Assembly (NCBI GenBank): GCA_030077755.1
Contig: JAQJZZ010000010.1
Coordinates: 2,356,001 to 2,420,000 of the forward strand
From: Filosporella fistucella
Taxonomy: Eukaryota; Ascomycota; Leotiomycetes; Helotiales
Direction: 5' to 3'
Length of the DNA stretch: 64,000 nucleotides
The notes under the pieces are model-generated. The model was not told the origin of the DNA, ran no database searches, and worked only from the letters and a program-made list of their open reading frames with translations. How positions within the stretch are numbered: position 1 is the stretch's first letter; the number at the start of each line of letters is the position of its first letter. The translations under genes were made by a program, and so were the position numbers. Shown piece after piece: positions 46,086 through 57,164 of the stretch.

Positions 46086-46998
46086 TTTGTCGTGTTTTTA
46101 AAGATTTCCGAAGGACTTTGCTCAGATGTCTGTAGGTTGGATCTTAGAGTTATATGAACGGGTCTAGATGTATTTAAATATTCGGAAAGATGAAATTGAC
46201 AAACGAACGGACTAGCTGGCGAGCATTTACGCTAGTGGGTCTTCTTCTTTAAAACACAAAATTACAATTTTTACGCCCGCTTAGAGCAGATACAAGCTTC
46301 GAACATTGTTCTAGACTCGTGACTATTATGTCATTTCTTAGTTCTTATACACTTTTAGATTTAAATTTAAAAAGTTTCCCGAAGAGTCTCTAAACATCAA
46401 GATCACATGGAAAGACTCCCCTAATAACGGGTGTATATGTCGAACCGGGATACGGGAGACGTATTTGAAAGGAATGGACGAGGGGGATTTGGAGAGACAA
46501 TTGAGATTTGTGGGAGAGAGAGGGGGAAGGATTGGGTCGTTTTTGAGTGGGAGTGAATCATTTTGAGTGAGTTGATGACGGGTCTGCCTAAGGTATTGAC
46601 GTGAGGAGTTTAGATAGAGACACTGAAAGTGCGACTTCAAATGGATTTGGAATGCGTGAGGCCATTAAGTTATGAGAAGGTACAAAGGCGCTTTGATAGA
46701 GGTACGAATTGATATCACTGATGTGTAACCAACCTATTTTGAAAGAATCAGCTGAGGGCTACCGCACCTTCGTTTCGAAACATGCCCAGATGTAAGTTGA
46801 AACTGATATGAAGATACGAAAGTTGAAGAATCTTGTTATAGCTCACTATACAATTACATGGCCTTCCCACTGGCAGTCCCAACGCCAAGTTTCACCTTAT
46901 TCAATTTCTCACCTCCATCTACGTCTACCATAACCCCTCTTAACATCTCCACCATCCATCTACACCAAGCTGATTTTGAACGTGATATGGAAAGGTAA
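46086..46998. other. A/T-rich intergenic, about 0.9 kb
   Basis: No supported gene. The right part contains the 3' flank of the phosphate transporter gene. Confidence 0.45.
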
Positions 46999-49807
46999 TC
47001 AAAGACCAGTTACATACATAAGTGCGTATCCGACTGAGATGACCACTAGTAAGGTAATAATACTAGATGGGATACCTCTGCTGATGAAGTGCTTGACTTG
47101 TAGGTAGCGTTGGCCAGTCTGAGGGTCTTCCATCATGATTGCCGCTGGGATGTGTTAGTTTTTGTATAAATAGTGTGCGACCAAAGGATGGAAGAAGAAA
47201 GATGAAGAGAATAAAGTAAGAGGGGAACATACTCATATTTGGGAAACCACTAGTCGGCAAGCCCATCGCAGCACTACACATCAATGCAGCTCCCATAACC
47301 AGGAGATTTGGATGCGGTTCCGCCATTCCCTCTCCTACTGTCTTGACCAACGGCAAAATAATTAATGCAGCCACAGTATGGGATATGAATGTTGCAACAA
47401 CCAGAATCAAACTGGCGAATACGACAAGGATGCCATAGAGAGAGAATCCTTCCACTTTTTCGGTGATGGCGCCTGCAATGGTGTGTAAAAGACCTGAAGA
47501 GTTGACAGCTTTACCAAGAGAGAGACCGCCTGCTGCAAGGATAATGATGGTCCATAGGAAATTGTTGAAGTCTTCTTTTGTCAAGATACCTGTGCCGAAG
47601 AAGAGAACAATAGGGATAATGGCAACAACACCCATGTTCCCAAATAACCATTCAAGCTGATGGCTTACACACCAGAGGATAATAGTACCTAGCGTGACGA
47701 GCGAGATGAACCATTGAACACCAGTAAACGCGTCTTTAACAGGTCGAATAGGCACTATAGTGGTGCCGCGACCGGGATTGAATGTAAGAAGAAGGAGAAT
47801 CCAGATCAGGAGGATGGATATGATGCCGACAGGGAGTGCAATGAAGAACCAGACAGCCCAGCCAGGCCCATCGACCATATTATCAAGGGCGACGATGTTC
47901 TGGGGCGAAGCAATTGGTGATAGCATACCGCCTACATTGGAAGCGAGGGCGATACCTAAGATGAGGGCTTTCGACATTTGAGAATCTGAAGGAAGGTTGC
48001 GAAGCATAGGCTGAATTTTGTTAATTGAGGCATGAAATGAACTAGTATAGCACATACCTGAATGATGGAAAAGCACAACACAGGTGCAGCAACATTACTG
48101 ATCCACATGCTTGCAAATGCAGCAACAAACATATTGGTGATGAGAACAGTTCTGGGTCTCGTGCCTGCTTTTGACAGAACGAAAGTTGCAATTCTCTTAG
48201 CAATATCGTATTTCGACAATGCTGCAGCTACAGTAAAGCCACCAAGCAAAAGCATGATTACTGGCGTCCACATCGCAGCGAAAATGTAATTCGTTGCTGC
48301 TTTCGCATCGAGGCGTTTGTGAGGTTTGTTGTCCTCGCGAACAACTCTCAAAATTACACAGAGGAAGGGTATCATCAACGAAGTGACGAAGAGAGGAATA
48401 ACCTGCACGATTAGCTTGCTTCTTCAATATTGATAAGTGACTGACCTCAGTAGCCCACAACAAACTGACAAACACCAGCATTGCAAGGCAATTTTGTTGC
48501 TCTACTTTCTTCATGATGGGGATATATAGCAGAACGAAGAAAACCACAACAATGACAATCAATGTGAACATGGTCGAGGAGAAGAGCCAAGTTGGGCATC
48601 TGAATCTCCCCACAGGAGTGTCAAGCTCCTTCATATCGGGAATATCATAGTCATCACCTTGTAGTCGAGCTTTCGCAGGATCATTATCTGCACCCAATAA
48701 TGTCCGTCGCAGACCCATATTGGCAGCTTGAGCTTTTCGCTCTATTCCGATCATCTCTCGCCAGACAGTATTTCGCTCCCATACGACATGCTCTCGTAGA
48801 TGCAGTCTTAACTCCTTGTTTGCTAAAGCCACATCGCCTTGAGTAACCACATCTGCATATGCTTGTTCCATTCTCTGGATATTCTCCTCGATATGCTTCA
48901 TTGTCTCTGGGCGAAAACAATATGCTGGATTGACATTTGCCTCGACATACTTCGATTTGAGGCTCCGGTCACAGATCTTGTCGTATTTCTTCAGCACCTT
49001 TGTAAATCCAGTTTTGTTCAGCTGGACAAATGATTTCAGCTCGCATAGTTGAACGTAGAGACTGATTGCCCGCTTTTTCAATGTGATGCCAGAGGAGTAG
49101 AGAGCCGAAAATGCATCAGTCGCATAGTCATCGTAGTTTTGGCTGTTCCGCCGTACTGATTTACTGAATTCTGTCGAGGCCCTCATATCCTCAACAGTCC
49201 CCCTACCTCCCACATTTGCATCATACGGTGTGCTTTTACTCCGCCCAGCCGCAGCCGGCCTCTTATGAAGAGCAGTAGTCTCATCTTCATCATCGTCACT
49301 ATCCTCCACTCCCTCGTCTATCGAGCGACTAATTGTGCTTGCCCTCCTAGGACGGTTGGCGAAACTCCGAAATATACTGTTTTGACGTGGTCGATCACTT
49401 ATGCGTCCGCTCGTACCTGGTCTATCCTGTCCATCTAATTGATCGAGATTTTCTGCTTCGTACGATTCCTCGTCCTTCAGGAACTCCGAGACCTCCCCAT
49501 ATATTTCAAGCTCTTTGAGCTGATAGAAAGATGATATCTTTTCCAATTCTACATCCAAAGCTCGTGTGAATACTTGATCAGGGTCACCCGGTTGTATCAG
49601 AGGCGATCGTTCGGCATCTTCACCAGCTGTTGGGCGATTGATATTCTTCTCGAGCTGGTAAATTCTGGGAACGTCAGTAGGGCACCAGGCACGCAGACAC
49701 AATCTGCAAACACCCCAAACCTACAGTTTCTTCAAGTTACTGTATGCAATATAGTGACTACTCCAATCCGGCACTGCATTAAACTGGATGCTATGTGAAA
49801 ACTTCAT
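46999..49807 (-). CDS. SPX-SLC13 low-affinity phosphate transporter (Pho87/Pho90/Pho91 type)
   Basis: This family moves inorganic phosphate across the plasma or vacuolar membrane, and its N-terminal SPX domain senses inositol pyrophosphates. Five exons (49807-49725, 49664-48446, 48402-48058, 48010-47233, 47144-46999) join in frame to about 856 residues. The SPX domain fills about residues 1-330: MKFSHSIQFNAVPDWSSHYIAYSNLKKL with IYQLEK, FYQLKELEIYGEV, YVQLCELKSFVQLNKTGFTKVLKKYDK. The transporter half has hydrophobic spans from about residue 386 and the SLC13 marks LFVSLLWATEVIPLFVTSL, ALSKYDIAKRIATFVLS, MWISNVAAPVLCFSI, ALASNVGGMLSPIASPQN, and near the end LPTSGFPNMTAIM. The C-terminal exon ends ISRGIPSSI then a last span. 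Whether it matches plasma-membrane Pho87/90 or vacuolar Pho91 cannot be decided here. Confidence 0.94.
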
Positions 49808-50842
49808 GTCGTCTGCCTCGTCCAGCCGACGCCTTTTCTCCACACGTTTCGCTTCTCTTAAAACCACTCGTGGATCTCTTTCGCTCCCCGTCGGCTTGTA
49901 GTCCGCGAGTTCGAATTCCTCGTAGTCTGCAAGCTGGTGCTGGCGCGGCGCAAAAGCACTCCCTCCTCCAACCAGCCTTGTCGAGGATCGATGTTCGGTA
50001 TTGTGCGACCTCTGCGAGCGACTGAGATCCGGGATAGAGGAGGGAAGACTCGTAGGAAGTGAGGAGTTTATATTGAAGAATTGAGCACGAGAGGACGTGA
50101 CTCAATGAGGATCATATCGTGGCCGTGAGAAGTGCGGGCCTAGTTTGCTCTCGGGAATGACTGAATCGCATCCCACATATGGGGAAACGTCGGGATGAAG
50201 ATGCAAGGTCAATCACGATATGATTCGCAGTGGAAGCCAGGAATAGGAAGGATCCTGACTTAGTTGGCGTTAGGTAAACTTGGTTGTAGATGTGTGGCTT
50301 TGTGAGACATTCAAGCTGTCCTTATCCAATGTTACCTCTGAATTGCACCATGCTGATTTCGCTGACTTTTCATTCGCGATGACGCAGGCGGGACGGGAAA
50401 GCTAGGCACATCATGTGATTATCTCTAGATTTACAATTATTTCCAACATTGCTTCCAGGTTGGTTGTGTTCATTCATCGAATTAATTATTTGCCTGTTAT
50501 GACATTCATGATCGATGGGTGTTACTATGATAGCACCCTGATCGGGCTATCATCCTGGACTTTGCTGATTCTGTTAGGAGGCAGGATGATTATCGTATCT
50601 TGTAAAGCGATGCTAATAGAAAAGATCCTTTAGCATAGAGGAAATACTTCGTATGTCTCCTTGCTTTGCTGTTTCCGCTCAGAGCAGGTCCTACATGAAC
50701 TTTTTGAATACACACATAATAACCCGCTGTTCATCGCGTATAGATAGCATAATCACTTGTCCCTGATCATTGTCTCCAAATCTTCCCGGCCAAGAAAACC
50801 CATAGAAATGGCAATTAAGAAATGGACTATGTTTTGTCTCAT
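49808..50842. other. Intergenic, about 1 kb
   Basis: This holds the promoter of the phosphate transporter and the 3' flank of the Ala/Ser-rich protein gene. I found no CACGTG (Pho4-type) site in it. The minus frame at 49791-50105 lies directly upstream and is probably leader sequence. Confidence 0.4.
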
Positions 50843-51640
50843 TTACAATACCCCCAAAACAGCAGCCAGAAACCCAGCAAACACTCCCATTCCATTCTTC
50901 CCAATGCCCTTACCACCAACATTCCCGCTCTGAGTTGCCTGCGATGCAGCAGTAGACGCAACAGAATTGGCACTATTAGCAGCACTGGTCGCCGCTGCTC
51001 TGGCTTTCGATGCAACACTGTTTGCGGAGCTCACGGCATTGGAGGCGACACTCATTGCACTACTTCTCTGTGCTCCTCCAGCAGTAGAAGCTACACTCAA
51101 AGCGCTCGACACGATGGAGCTGGCCTCTCTTGTCGCAGAGTCTGCGGCAGGAGCAGCTAGGCTTTCTGCGCTGGAAACGACAGAAGTAGCTATGCTGAGT
51201 CCTGAATTGGCGGCCATACTGGCAAGACTTTCCGCCGACGAGACAATAGACGCAGCTTCGGAGGTGTACGGATTTGCGGCTGTGGATGCGAGACTCTCTG
51301 CCGAACGAGCGACTGAGTTCGCGAATGATGTAGCTGAACTGACAATAGATTTCCAACCTTGAGGGACGCGTTTGAATTCCTGAATGTATTCTGCTTCGAG
51401 GACCTCTACCGAGCGGATTGCATTGTTGGCTTGCTGTTGAGCAGCTGCAAGTGCATCTTCACGAGCAAGCCGTCTCAATTTAACTGCTCGAGGCTCCAAG
51501 ACCTCTGATATGCTGGAAGAGAAAGATCTCACCGCCGCAGTGATAGAGTCATGCCACGATGATTGTGTGTCGGCTTGGATTTCTTGCGCTGCATTCGAGG
51601 CGACGAGAAGAGCTGTGAGGGTGAGGGCCGAGAGCTTCAT
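50843..51640 (-). CDS. Secreted Ala/Ser-repeat protein, probably GPI-anchored
   Basis: From the ATG at 51640 the frame gives 265 residues; the frame is open further upstream, but only this start gives a signal peptide (MKLSALTLTALLVASNAAQ). The mature N-terminus has charged helical segments (VKLRRLAREDALAAAQQQA). From about residue 105 the protein is built of degenerate 20-24-residue units of the type SIVSSAESLASMAAN, predicted to form a long Ala/Ser helix or coiled structure. The C-terminus (Gly-rich GKGIGKNGMG then VFAGFLAAVLGVL) fits a GPI signal. A TATA-like element lies about 90 bp upstream. No named family is recognised; a cell-wall or surface protein is inferred. Confidence 0.75.
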   Translation of the reverse strand: MKLSALTLTALLVASNAAQEIQADTQSSWHDSITAAVRSFSSSISEVLEPRAVKLRRLAREDALAAAQQQANNAIRSVEVLEAEYIQEFKRVPQGWKSIVSSATSFANSVARSAESLASTAANPYTSEAASIVSSAESLASMAANSGLSIATSVVSSAESLAAPAADSATREASSIVSSALSVASTAGGAQRSSAMSVASNAVSSANSVASKARAAATSAANSANSVASTAASQATQSGNVGGKGIGKNGMGVFAGFLAAVLGVL

Positions 51641-51730
51641 AATAGGTATCAGAAATGTGAAAAAGTGTATTTTAAGAATATGTGTAAGTATGCAAAGGGT
51701 GTACAATAAAGGGGCGAGTAGGAGGGTGCT

Positions 51731-51737
51731 ATATAAG
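51731..51737 (-). promoter_or_regulatory. TATA-like element of the Ala/Ser-rich protein gene
   Basis: TATATAA on the plus strand (TTATATA on the coding strand), about 91 bp upstream of the ATG at 51640. Assigned by position only. Confidence 0.35.
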
Positions 51738-53430
51738 TCGCACAGAACTATCCAGTTGCATAGGTTTTCTGGCATATCCGGGCTCTTGCGGACTGGGAGA
51801 AGTAAGCAGGTTTCGAACCAATGCAAGATGCATGTCATAAGACCTGTATTGTGGAGCTCAGCAGCAGCTTGATACAGATTCAAGAAGAATGAAGTACAAT
51901 ATCTGTGAGACAATTTTTCCTATTATGTCACTGTCGTCACTCTCTCGCTGAAGATATTATACGAATTGGCTATCATGTATTGAGCGGAATAATTGCCCAA
52001 CTAGGCCATGCGAAGGGGTCAACCCATTGGGTGGTAAGAGTATTCCTATGAATCCCTGGCTTTGAGTGTATTATGAAATATGAGACGAAATAGCGAAAGA
52101 GGTAGCCATGAAGTACCTCGACTCTAGGGAGGCTATAATAGGAAAACAACTCGTTTGCCGCCTTGCAAGCAATCCCAGTCGATGGCAGCATAAATGGCAA
52201 ACTCGTGATACGAATGCGGTAATGAGCACGCTGCCATGACATCGCGGGACTCGAACGGTTGGGACCTTAGAGTGTCTCCAAGAGCGAAATGTATTTTGCG
52301 ATCTGCTTTCGATTCATCCGTAGATTTAACAGCTTTTTCACAAAGGGTAGGTACCCTTGTGTGCAGGCGACTCTTCCTCATCGACTCTAATCGTCAATTC
52401 AGGAGCCGCTGAATGTCAATTCTAAGTCGATGGCTTGCGCAAGCTGAAATCGCATAACATTTTCTGGTGCGGAGATCATTCCTCAAGGCTTGTTACGGCG
52501 ATACCTATTTGGACCCTCTGTCTATCAATGTGTATTGGCGGCTGCTTCGACTTTGAGAACGGATCGACTGGATAAAGGTTCGAGCTGCCATTCAAAAGCA
52601 TAGAGGCAATTCTCCGTAACAACAATCCATGCCTCTATCAGCCGCGTATTCTTGATGATGTGTATAGGCCTAGCGCTCCCAAGATGCGGCTCGATAAAGT
52701 TGACTTGAAAACTTTCCGGGATCTGCACACGCGGATCGCTGAGACAAAAAAGTATAACCACTGTAGGCTTAGAACAGTGCCGCCTTTGCTAAACAGAAAA
52801 CCTGAAGTAGCGAGACCCACGAGAGCAGCTTTCAAAGGCAGCTCGAAAGAAATGCCGATACCATCATCATCACAATCGGATATATTCCGTGTTGTGTTGG
52901 GGCTACTGTATGATGGTTGTACTATCTCAGGATTGGTCGAAGGTGAAGGAGGAATGTTGATCAACATGCCCTTGGCAATGGAAGGGTCCCAACGCCGTCA
53001 CGTGCATACCAAGGCCGGATTCAGAGATGTATTGCGCTGTAGGCACCCGATTCTGATTGTAAAATCTTACCTACCTATTGCATGTCCACATCCTGGTGCT
53101 ATCGCCAAAATCTGCTCCAAGTCTCAAAATATTACTAGATACGGCGATATTCGATGGTACTGGTGACTCTGCACATGTCTTGCTTTGCAAGACCCGCTCT
53201 CAGTCCCCAATCTTCTCCGCCAGTCCCCGATGACAAGGAATTAAAAAGCATGTCTTCTTCAGCTACCAGGTTGTTATTCTCCCAAGCTGATCGACAGAAA
53301 AGAAGGATCTGCTAATATTTAGCCGGAGATGATTGTAGGTCTTTGATCCGACATGAGCTATGTACTGTTCTTGACGTTATCGACGTCAGACAGCAAAGCT
53401 GAAATGATAGTTAAGAAATACCTAGGTAGG

Positions 53431-53437
53431 TATATAA
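53431..53437 (+). promoter_or_regulatory. TATA box of the Rds1-like gene
   Basis: TATATAA lies 83 bp upstream of the ATG at 53514, at the expected distance in a fungal promoter. Confidence 0.5.
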
Positions 53438-53513
53438 CGATCAAACAGCCGTTCCATCTATTTGGCTCATAAAGTCATCTCTCCTCTGTTCTATCTTCGT
53501 TTCATAATACAAA

Positions 53514-54540
53514 ATGACGTTATCCAAGTCTCTCCTATTGGCTCTTGCCTCAACCTCTCTTATCTTCGCTGCCCCAACCCAGAAACTGATTCCTGGATTG
53601 AGCAACTTCTTCAACGACTTCAGAGGAAAGGGTGGCACATATCTTGGCAATGAGACAGCGCCTATCTTGGCTACGGCCAATGGTACTGCTGGCCCGGACG
53701 ATGTTTTAATCCAAAATTTACTTTCAGCAGAGTGGGCAATTTACGAATTCTATCAACAGAGTGTTGAACTTTTCAATGTCACATCCTTCACAGCTCTTGG
53801 TCTTCCAAATACCACCTACGACAGGATAAAAGAAATTCGCAACACCGAAGCTGGTCACCTAGCTATCTTCCAGAGCCAAATATCAGACAACTCGTTAAAA
53901 CCAGGTCCCTGCAAACTCTTTTGGAGTGACGGATGCCGAATCGTTCATAGTCACTCTCACACTTCTTGAAATTGCCTCAATGGCTTTCCTTACAGGTCTT
54001 GCTCAACAAGCCAACCTCTATACTACCAAGGGTGCTCTGGTTGCTATGCAGAGACAGAAAGTCGGTGGAACCTGGGCTTTAATGGATATCTGGGGTAGTA
54101 ATCCATTCGCTGGTCCCAGTGACACTTCCTTCCCATACGCCAATGAAATTCTCGATAGCACAAATCAATTCATTATTCCTGGCAGTTGTCCACAAGGGAA
54201 TCCCGAATATCCATACCCAAGTCAAAACCTTGCACAATTCACCTACAATCCTAGGACTAATTCAACTCTCACCTCTGGAACTGAGATTGAGTATGTCTTC
54301 ACATCACCTGCTCCAGCATGGAATGTAAGTCAGGAGTACTATGCCGTATTCTTCCACGGTCTAATCAACATTTCGATGCTCTTCGACACTACCACAAACA
54401 CAACTACTATTCCGGATTTTGAGTTGAACAAGGGTCTTATTGTTGGGATAATCGCAGACACACCGGGTGCACCAACACTGGACACGGTGCTTGCAGGCCC
54501 GGTCCTGCTTGTTGAACAACCATTAAGCTTGCTTAATTGA
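53514..54540 (+). CDS. Rds1-like secreted ferritin-fold protein, interrupted by a frameshift
   Basis: Members of this fungal family (stress-response protein Rds1; ferritin-like domain PF13668) are secreted proteins induced by starvation or stress; their activity is not settled. The first frame (53514 to about 53915) encodes a signal peptide (SLLLALASTSLIFAAP), then LLSAEWAIYEFYQQ and IRNTEAGHLAIFQSQIS, ending KPGPCK. The second frame (about 53911-54540) continues FGVTDAESFIVTLTLLEIASMAFLTGLA, WALMDIWGSNPFAGPSDT, and a Thr-rich end with LLVEQPLSLLN. Together they make the whole family protein, about 340 residues. The switch at about 53910-53925 needs one extra or two missing bases, and no intron of possible size fits. 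So this is either a young pseudogene or a sequencing error. Confidence 0.8.
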
Positions 54541-54860
54541 TCAAATCAGACCGCGAAGTATCATAATAATGTCTTTTTCAATATGTTGCATTTCATGGTT
54601 AAAATTAGAGTCCATATTGCGCATAGTTTCCAACAAAAGCTCTTTCCCAAAACTCCATGGCCAATTCGCCATAATCCAGTCTGAACCCAAAGTGACCAGG
54701 ATCCAAGCTCCAAAACTTCCTGAAAGATGACTTCACACCCCAAAGCAGTCCCCAGTCCCCAGTCCCCAGGATGCACTTAATGCAGGTACCGAGTCCTGCA
54801 TAATACTCACTCTAAATTCCCGGAAGAAACATTAAACTGGCCCATTTAGGTGGATCTGAT
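54541..54860. other. Short intergenic with a 7-base tandem repeat
   Basis: Three AGTCCCC units occur at about 54747-54768. No gene is seen. Confidence 0.5.
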
Positions 54861-55471
54861 ATGCAAAGATCTGCCACTAAGCCATCCATCCCTTGGTGTT
54901 CCTCCCTCCTCACCTCCAATACTGTTGTCCGCATCGTAGTTCCCGATCGTACACCCCTTCCCTCCACCGAATCCGCACTCGTCCGCGAGACACTCAACAC
55001 CCCCCAAACAGTCAAAGCATGCGTTACCTTCTTCCGGTATATAAAGCCCGTCGCTCCAGCTTCAGGAACAGGAGAAGATAAGATGAATCCGTTCTTGCAG
55101 ATCTGTGCCCTTCTACATTTAGAAGTGGGATTAATGGGTATGCGAAGACGATGCATGGAGGTATGTTTGGGGTTATTTTAGATGAGGTTATGGGGACGAG
55201 TGCGAATTTACAGGCTGGTACTACTGATAATCCCCTCCCGAAAACCACTTTCTCTCTCGAACAACTAAACAGAAGAGCTTTGACTGAGTTCTTTCTAGAG
55301 CAAGGAGCATTCACAGCCTCCCTAAAAGTCAACTTCAAGAAGCCACTTTATACACCCAGCGTAGTACTCGCGTGGGGCAAGGTAGTACAGAAAGAAGGGA
55401 GGAGATTATTTGTAAGAGGGAGCTTTGGAGATAAGGATGGGGATATACTTACTGAAGCGGAGGGGACCTAG
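54861..55471 (+). CDS. Hotdog-fold acyl-CoA thioesterase-like protein
   Basis: Thioesterases of the 4HBT/THEM4-like fungal group hydrolyse acyl-CoA. The first exon (54861-55036) shows IPWCSSLL, ESALVRETLNTPQTVKACVTFF, typical of this group. The second (55123-55471) shows INGYAKTMHGGMFGVILDEVMG, which is the catalytic hotdog signature HGG....LDE, then FTASLKVNFKKPLYTPSVV and GDILTEAEGT. An 86-nt intron (GTATAT donor, TTTAG acceptor) joins the frames and gives 174 residues. The protein is short at both ends compared with its relatives: it lacks an obvious N-terminal targeting segment and stops right after EAEGT. An upstream exon may exist. The residues between ACVTFFR and SGINGY depend on the chosen splice sites. 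Confidence 0.75.
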
Positions 55472-56156
55472 ATTATGGTTAATCGAGATATTGGAGGTGG
55501 ACGGATGCGAAACCGAAAGAGAAACTATGAAGGGTATGTTGGCTTTTTAGCTGAAATGTGATTTGTTTTAGTGTGTATGTTTATAACGCTCTGTCAAGTT
55601 AGGAGATAATTGTGTTGCGAGGAATATTTGTGGTGGCATGGTTCTTGTTGGCATTTGGGTATTGATTGGTAGGAGCATCAATATGAAAGGACTAGTCTAG
55701 GAAATATTTGCCCTAAATTAGCATTGTTAGCCCTGAGAATGCCGCACTTGCTCTCCGCTATCACCTTATCATCCTCGTCTCTCAGTTTCTTCGAATAAAT
55801 AATCAATGAGCTTCCCGGCACTCTTGACCCATTACGCGCCGAGTGACTCGGTCTCGTGAGTAAATAATGTTCTATGTATCGCAATCACAGACAAATGGGT
55901 GCAATACGGATATTCACTGAGCAGTAATGCTACAAGTCACTCGATAGCAACGACATCCTGTATAGCTCATCACGAAATGATATGATTACAATATTTAGTA
56001 TTAATCAAAAAGAACACCTTTCCATGCAAGTTAAACCACTATCTAGACGGGCCATCCTCCATGTCATCAACATTAAGACGTCAAAAGTGCCCCGATAACC
56101 CTTAGAAATGACTGCTCCTTCAATAGCCGCACAGAGAAAGACACAACATGTATGTT
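55472..56156. other. Intergenic, about 0.7 kb
   Basis: 3' flanks of two convergent genes. No other feature is seen. Confidence 0.5.
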
Positions 56157-57164
56157 TTACAACACCATAGCCACAGCAGCAAGTGCAAGCGCTCCAAAAG
56201 AACCGACAACTTGGTTCATGTCAGCAGCGCCGGTGAATACAGCTGTATATGATGATGTCGAGGTAGCAACAGATTTGGTGGTGGAACCTGAGGCAGTCTT
56301 TGTTCCTGTTGGATATGGTGTCGAGACGTAGACTGACGAGGCAGTTGTGTGTGTCAAGACGCTGGATACAGCTGGGTAGGTCGCGATACTGGATGAAGCT
56401 GAATATGTCGCTACGCTGGAAGCCGTTGGGTAGTTTGCGACACTGGATACAGATGTAGTTCCGACTGCTGAAGAAGAAGCTGATCCACTGCTCGAGGGAG
56501 TCTCGGACGCAGTAGAAGAGGCTACAGTGCTTGAGGCAGTCTCAGATTGGGATATTGTCTCGGATACCGTAGATGAAACGATTGCCGAGCTGCTTGTGGG
56601 AGTTGAAGCATCGGTGCAGTTGCCTGATGCGAAAGCAGCAGCACCTTCTGCCAAAGATGCCACGAAAGGGGCGGCTAAGTTCTGTGCGACGGTTTGAACG
56701 ACGGTAGGTACAAGAGCGACGATGGCGTTGATGAGACTTGTGGAGGAAGACTGGATGCCAGAAGTTATCGAGTTGAGATCGCTACATAGTCCTGCGGCTT
56801 CAAAAGCAGACTTCTTTGCAATGAGATCGCTAACCAGTGTCTGACCAACAACTTGCAAAGCTTGTACAGGACCGGCTAAGGCGATTGCATCGGCGACTGT
56901 AAGAGCACCACTGGAAGGAACAGTTGCTGCTTGGCTGTTGATGGTAGATATCAGAGCCGCTGCACTGCTGTCGACTGATGATGAGTCGCCGGAGAAAGAG
57001 TTGACAGCGGCGTCGAGTGCACTAAGACCTGATCCAACGGCTGTAAGGACATTGGTGATAGCTGGCACATCTCTTTCCACCGGCGTACCACGTCCAACCT
57101 TGATGGGCTCAGAAATGACACCGGCAGCCAAAGTAGCAAGAGAGAAAGTGGTTGTGAACTTCAT
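56157..57164 (-). CDS. HsbA-domain secreted protein with Ser/Thr stalk and GPI signal
   Basis: Hydrophobic surface binding protein A (PF12296) was described in Aspergillus as a secreted protein that coats hydrophobic surfaces and helps recruit cutinase-type enzymes. This single-exon gene encodes 335 residues: signal peptide (MKFTTTFSLATLAAGVISEP), pro-region ending near ERD, and an HsbA domain from about 33 to 185 (ITNVLTAVGSGLSALDAAVNSFSGD, GPVQALQVVGQTLVSDLIAKKS). A Ser/Thr-rich stalk fills about 195-310, and the hydrophobic tail GSFGALALAAVAMVL fits a GPI signal. The stalked, anchored form differs from the short secreted HsbA at 58830. Likely a wall-displayed surface protein. Confidence 0.88.
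   Translation of the reverse strand: MKFTTTFSLATLAAGVISEPIKVGRGTPVERDVPAITNVLTAVGSGLSALDAAVNSFSGDSSSVDSSAAALISTINSQAATVPSSGALTVADAIALAGPVQALQVVGQTLVSDLIAKKSAFEAAGLCSDLNSITSGIQSSSTSLINAIVALVPTVVQTVAQNLAAPFVASLAEGAAAFASGNCTDASTPTSSSAIVSSTVSETISQSETASSTVASSTASETPSSSGSASSSAVGTTSVSSVANYPTASSVATYSASSSIATYPAVSSVLTHTTASSVYVSTPYPTGTKTASGSTTKSVATSTSSYTAVFTGAADMNQVVGSFGALALAAVAMVL

Larger units (their letters stand above)
51641..53513. other. Intergenic, 1.9 kb, with unresolved ORFs
   Basis: Two overlapping minus frames (52967-52638 and 52761-52525) and a plus frame (52660-53166, 168 codons) compete for the same DNA. None has a domain I recognise. The minus frames could be neighbouring exons of a decayed gene. 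Confidence 0.3.

Noticed and set aside
49890..49935. GAGTTCGAATTCC resembling a tRNA B box
   Set aside because: No matching A box, acceptor stem or anticodon arm could be built around it.
52525..53166. Competing frames on both strands that could be a decayed gene
   Set aside because: No family recognised and the frames contradict each other, so no gene is called.
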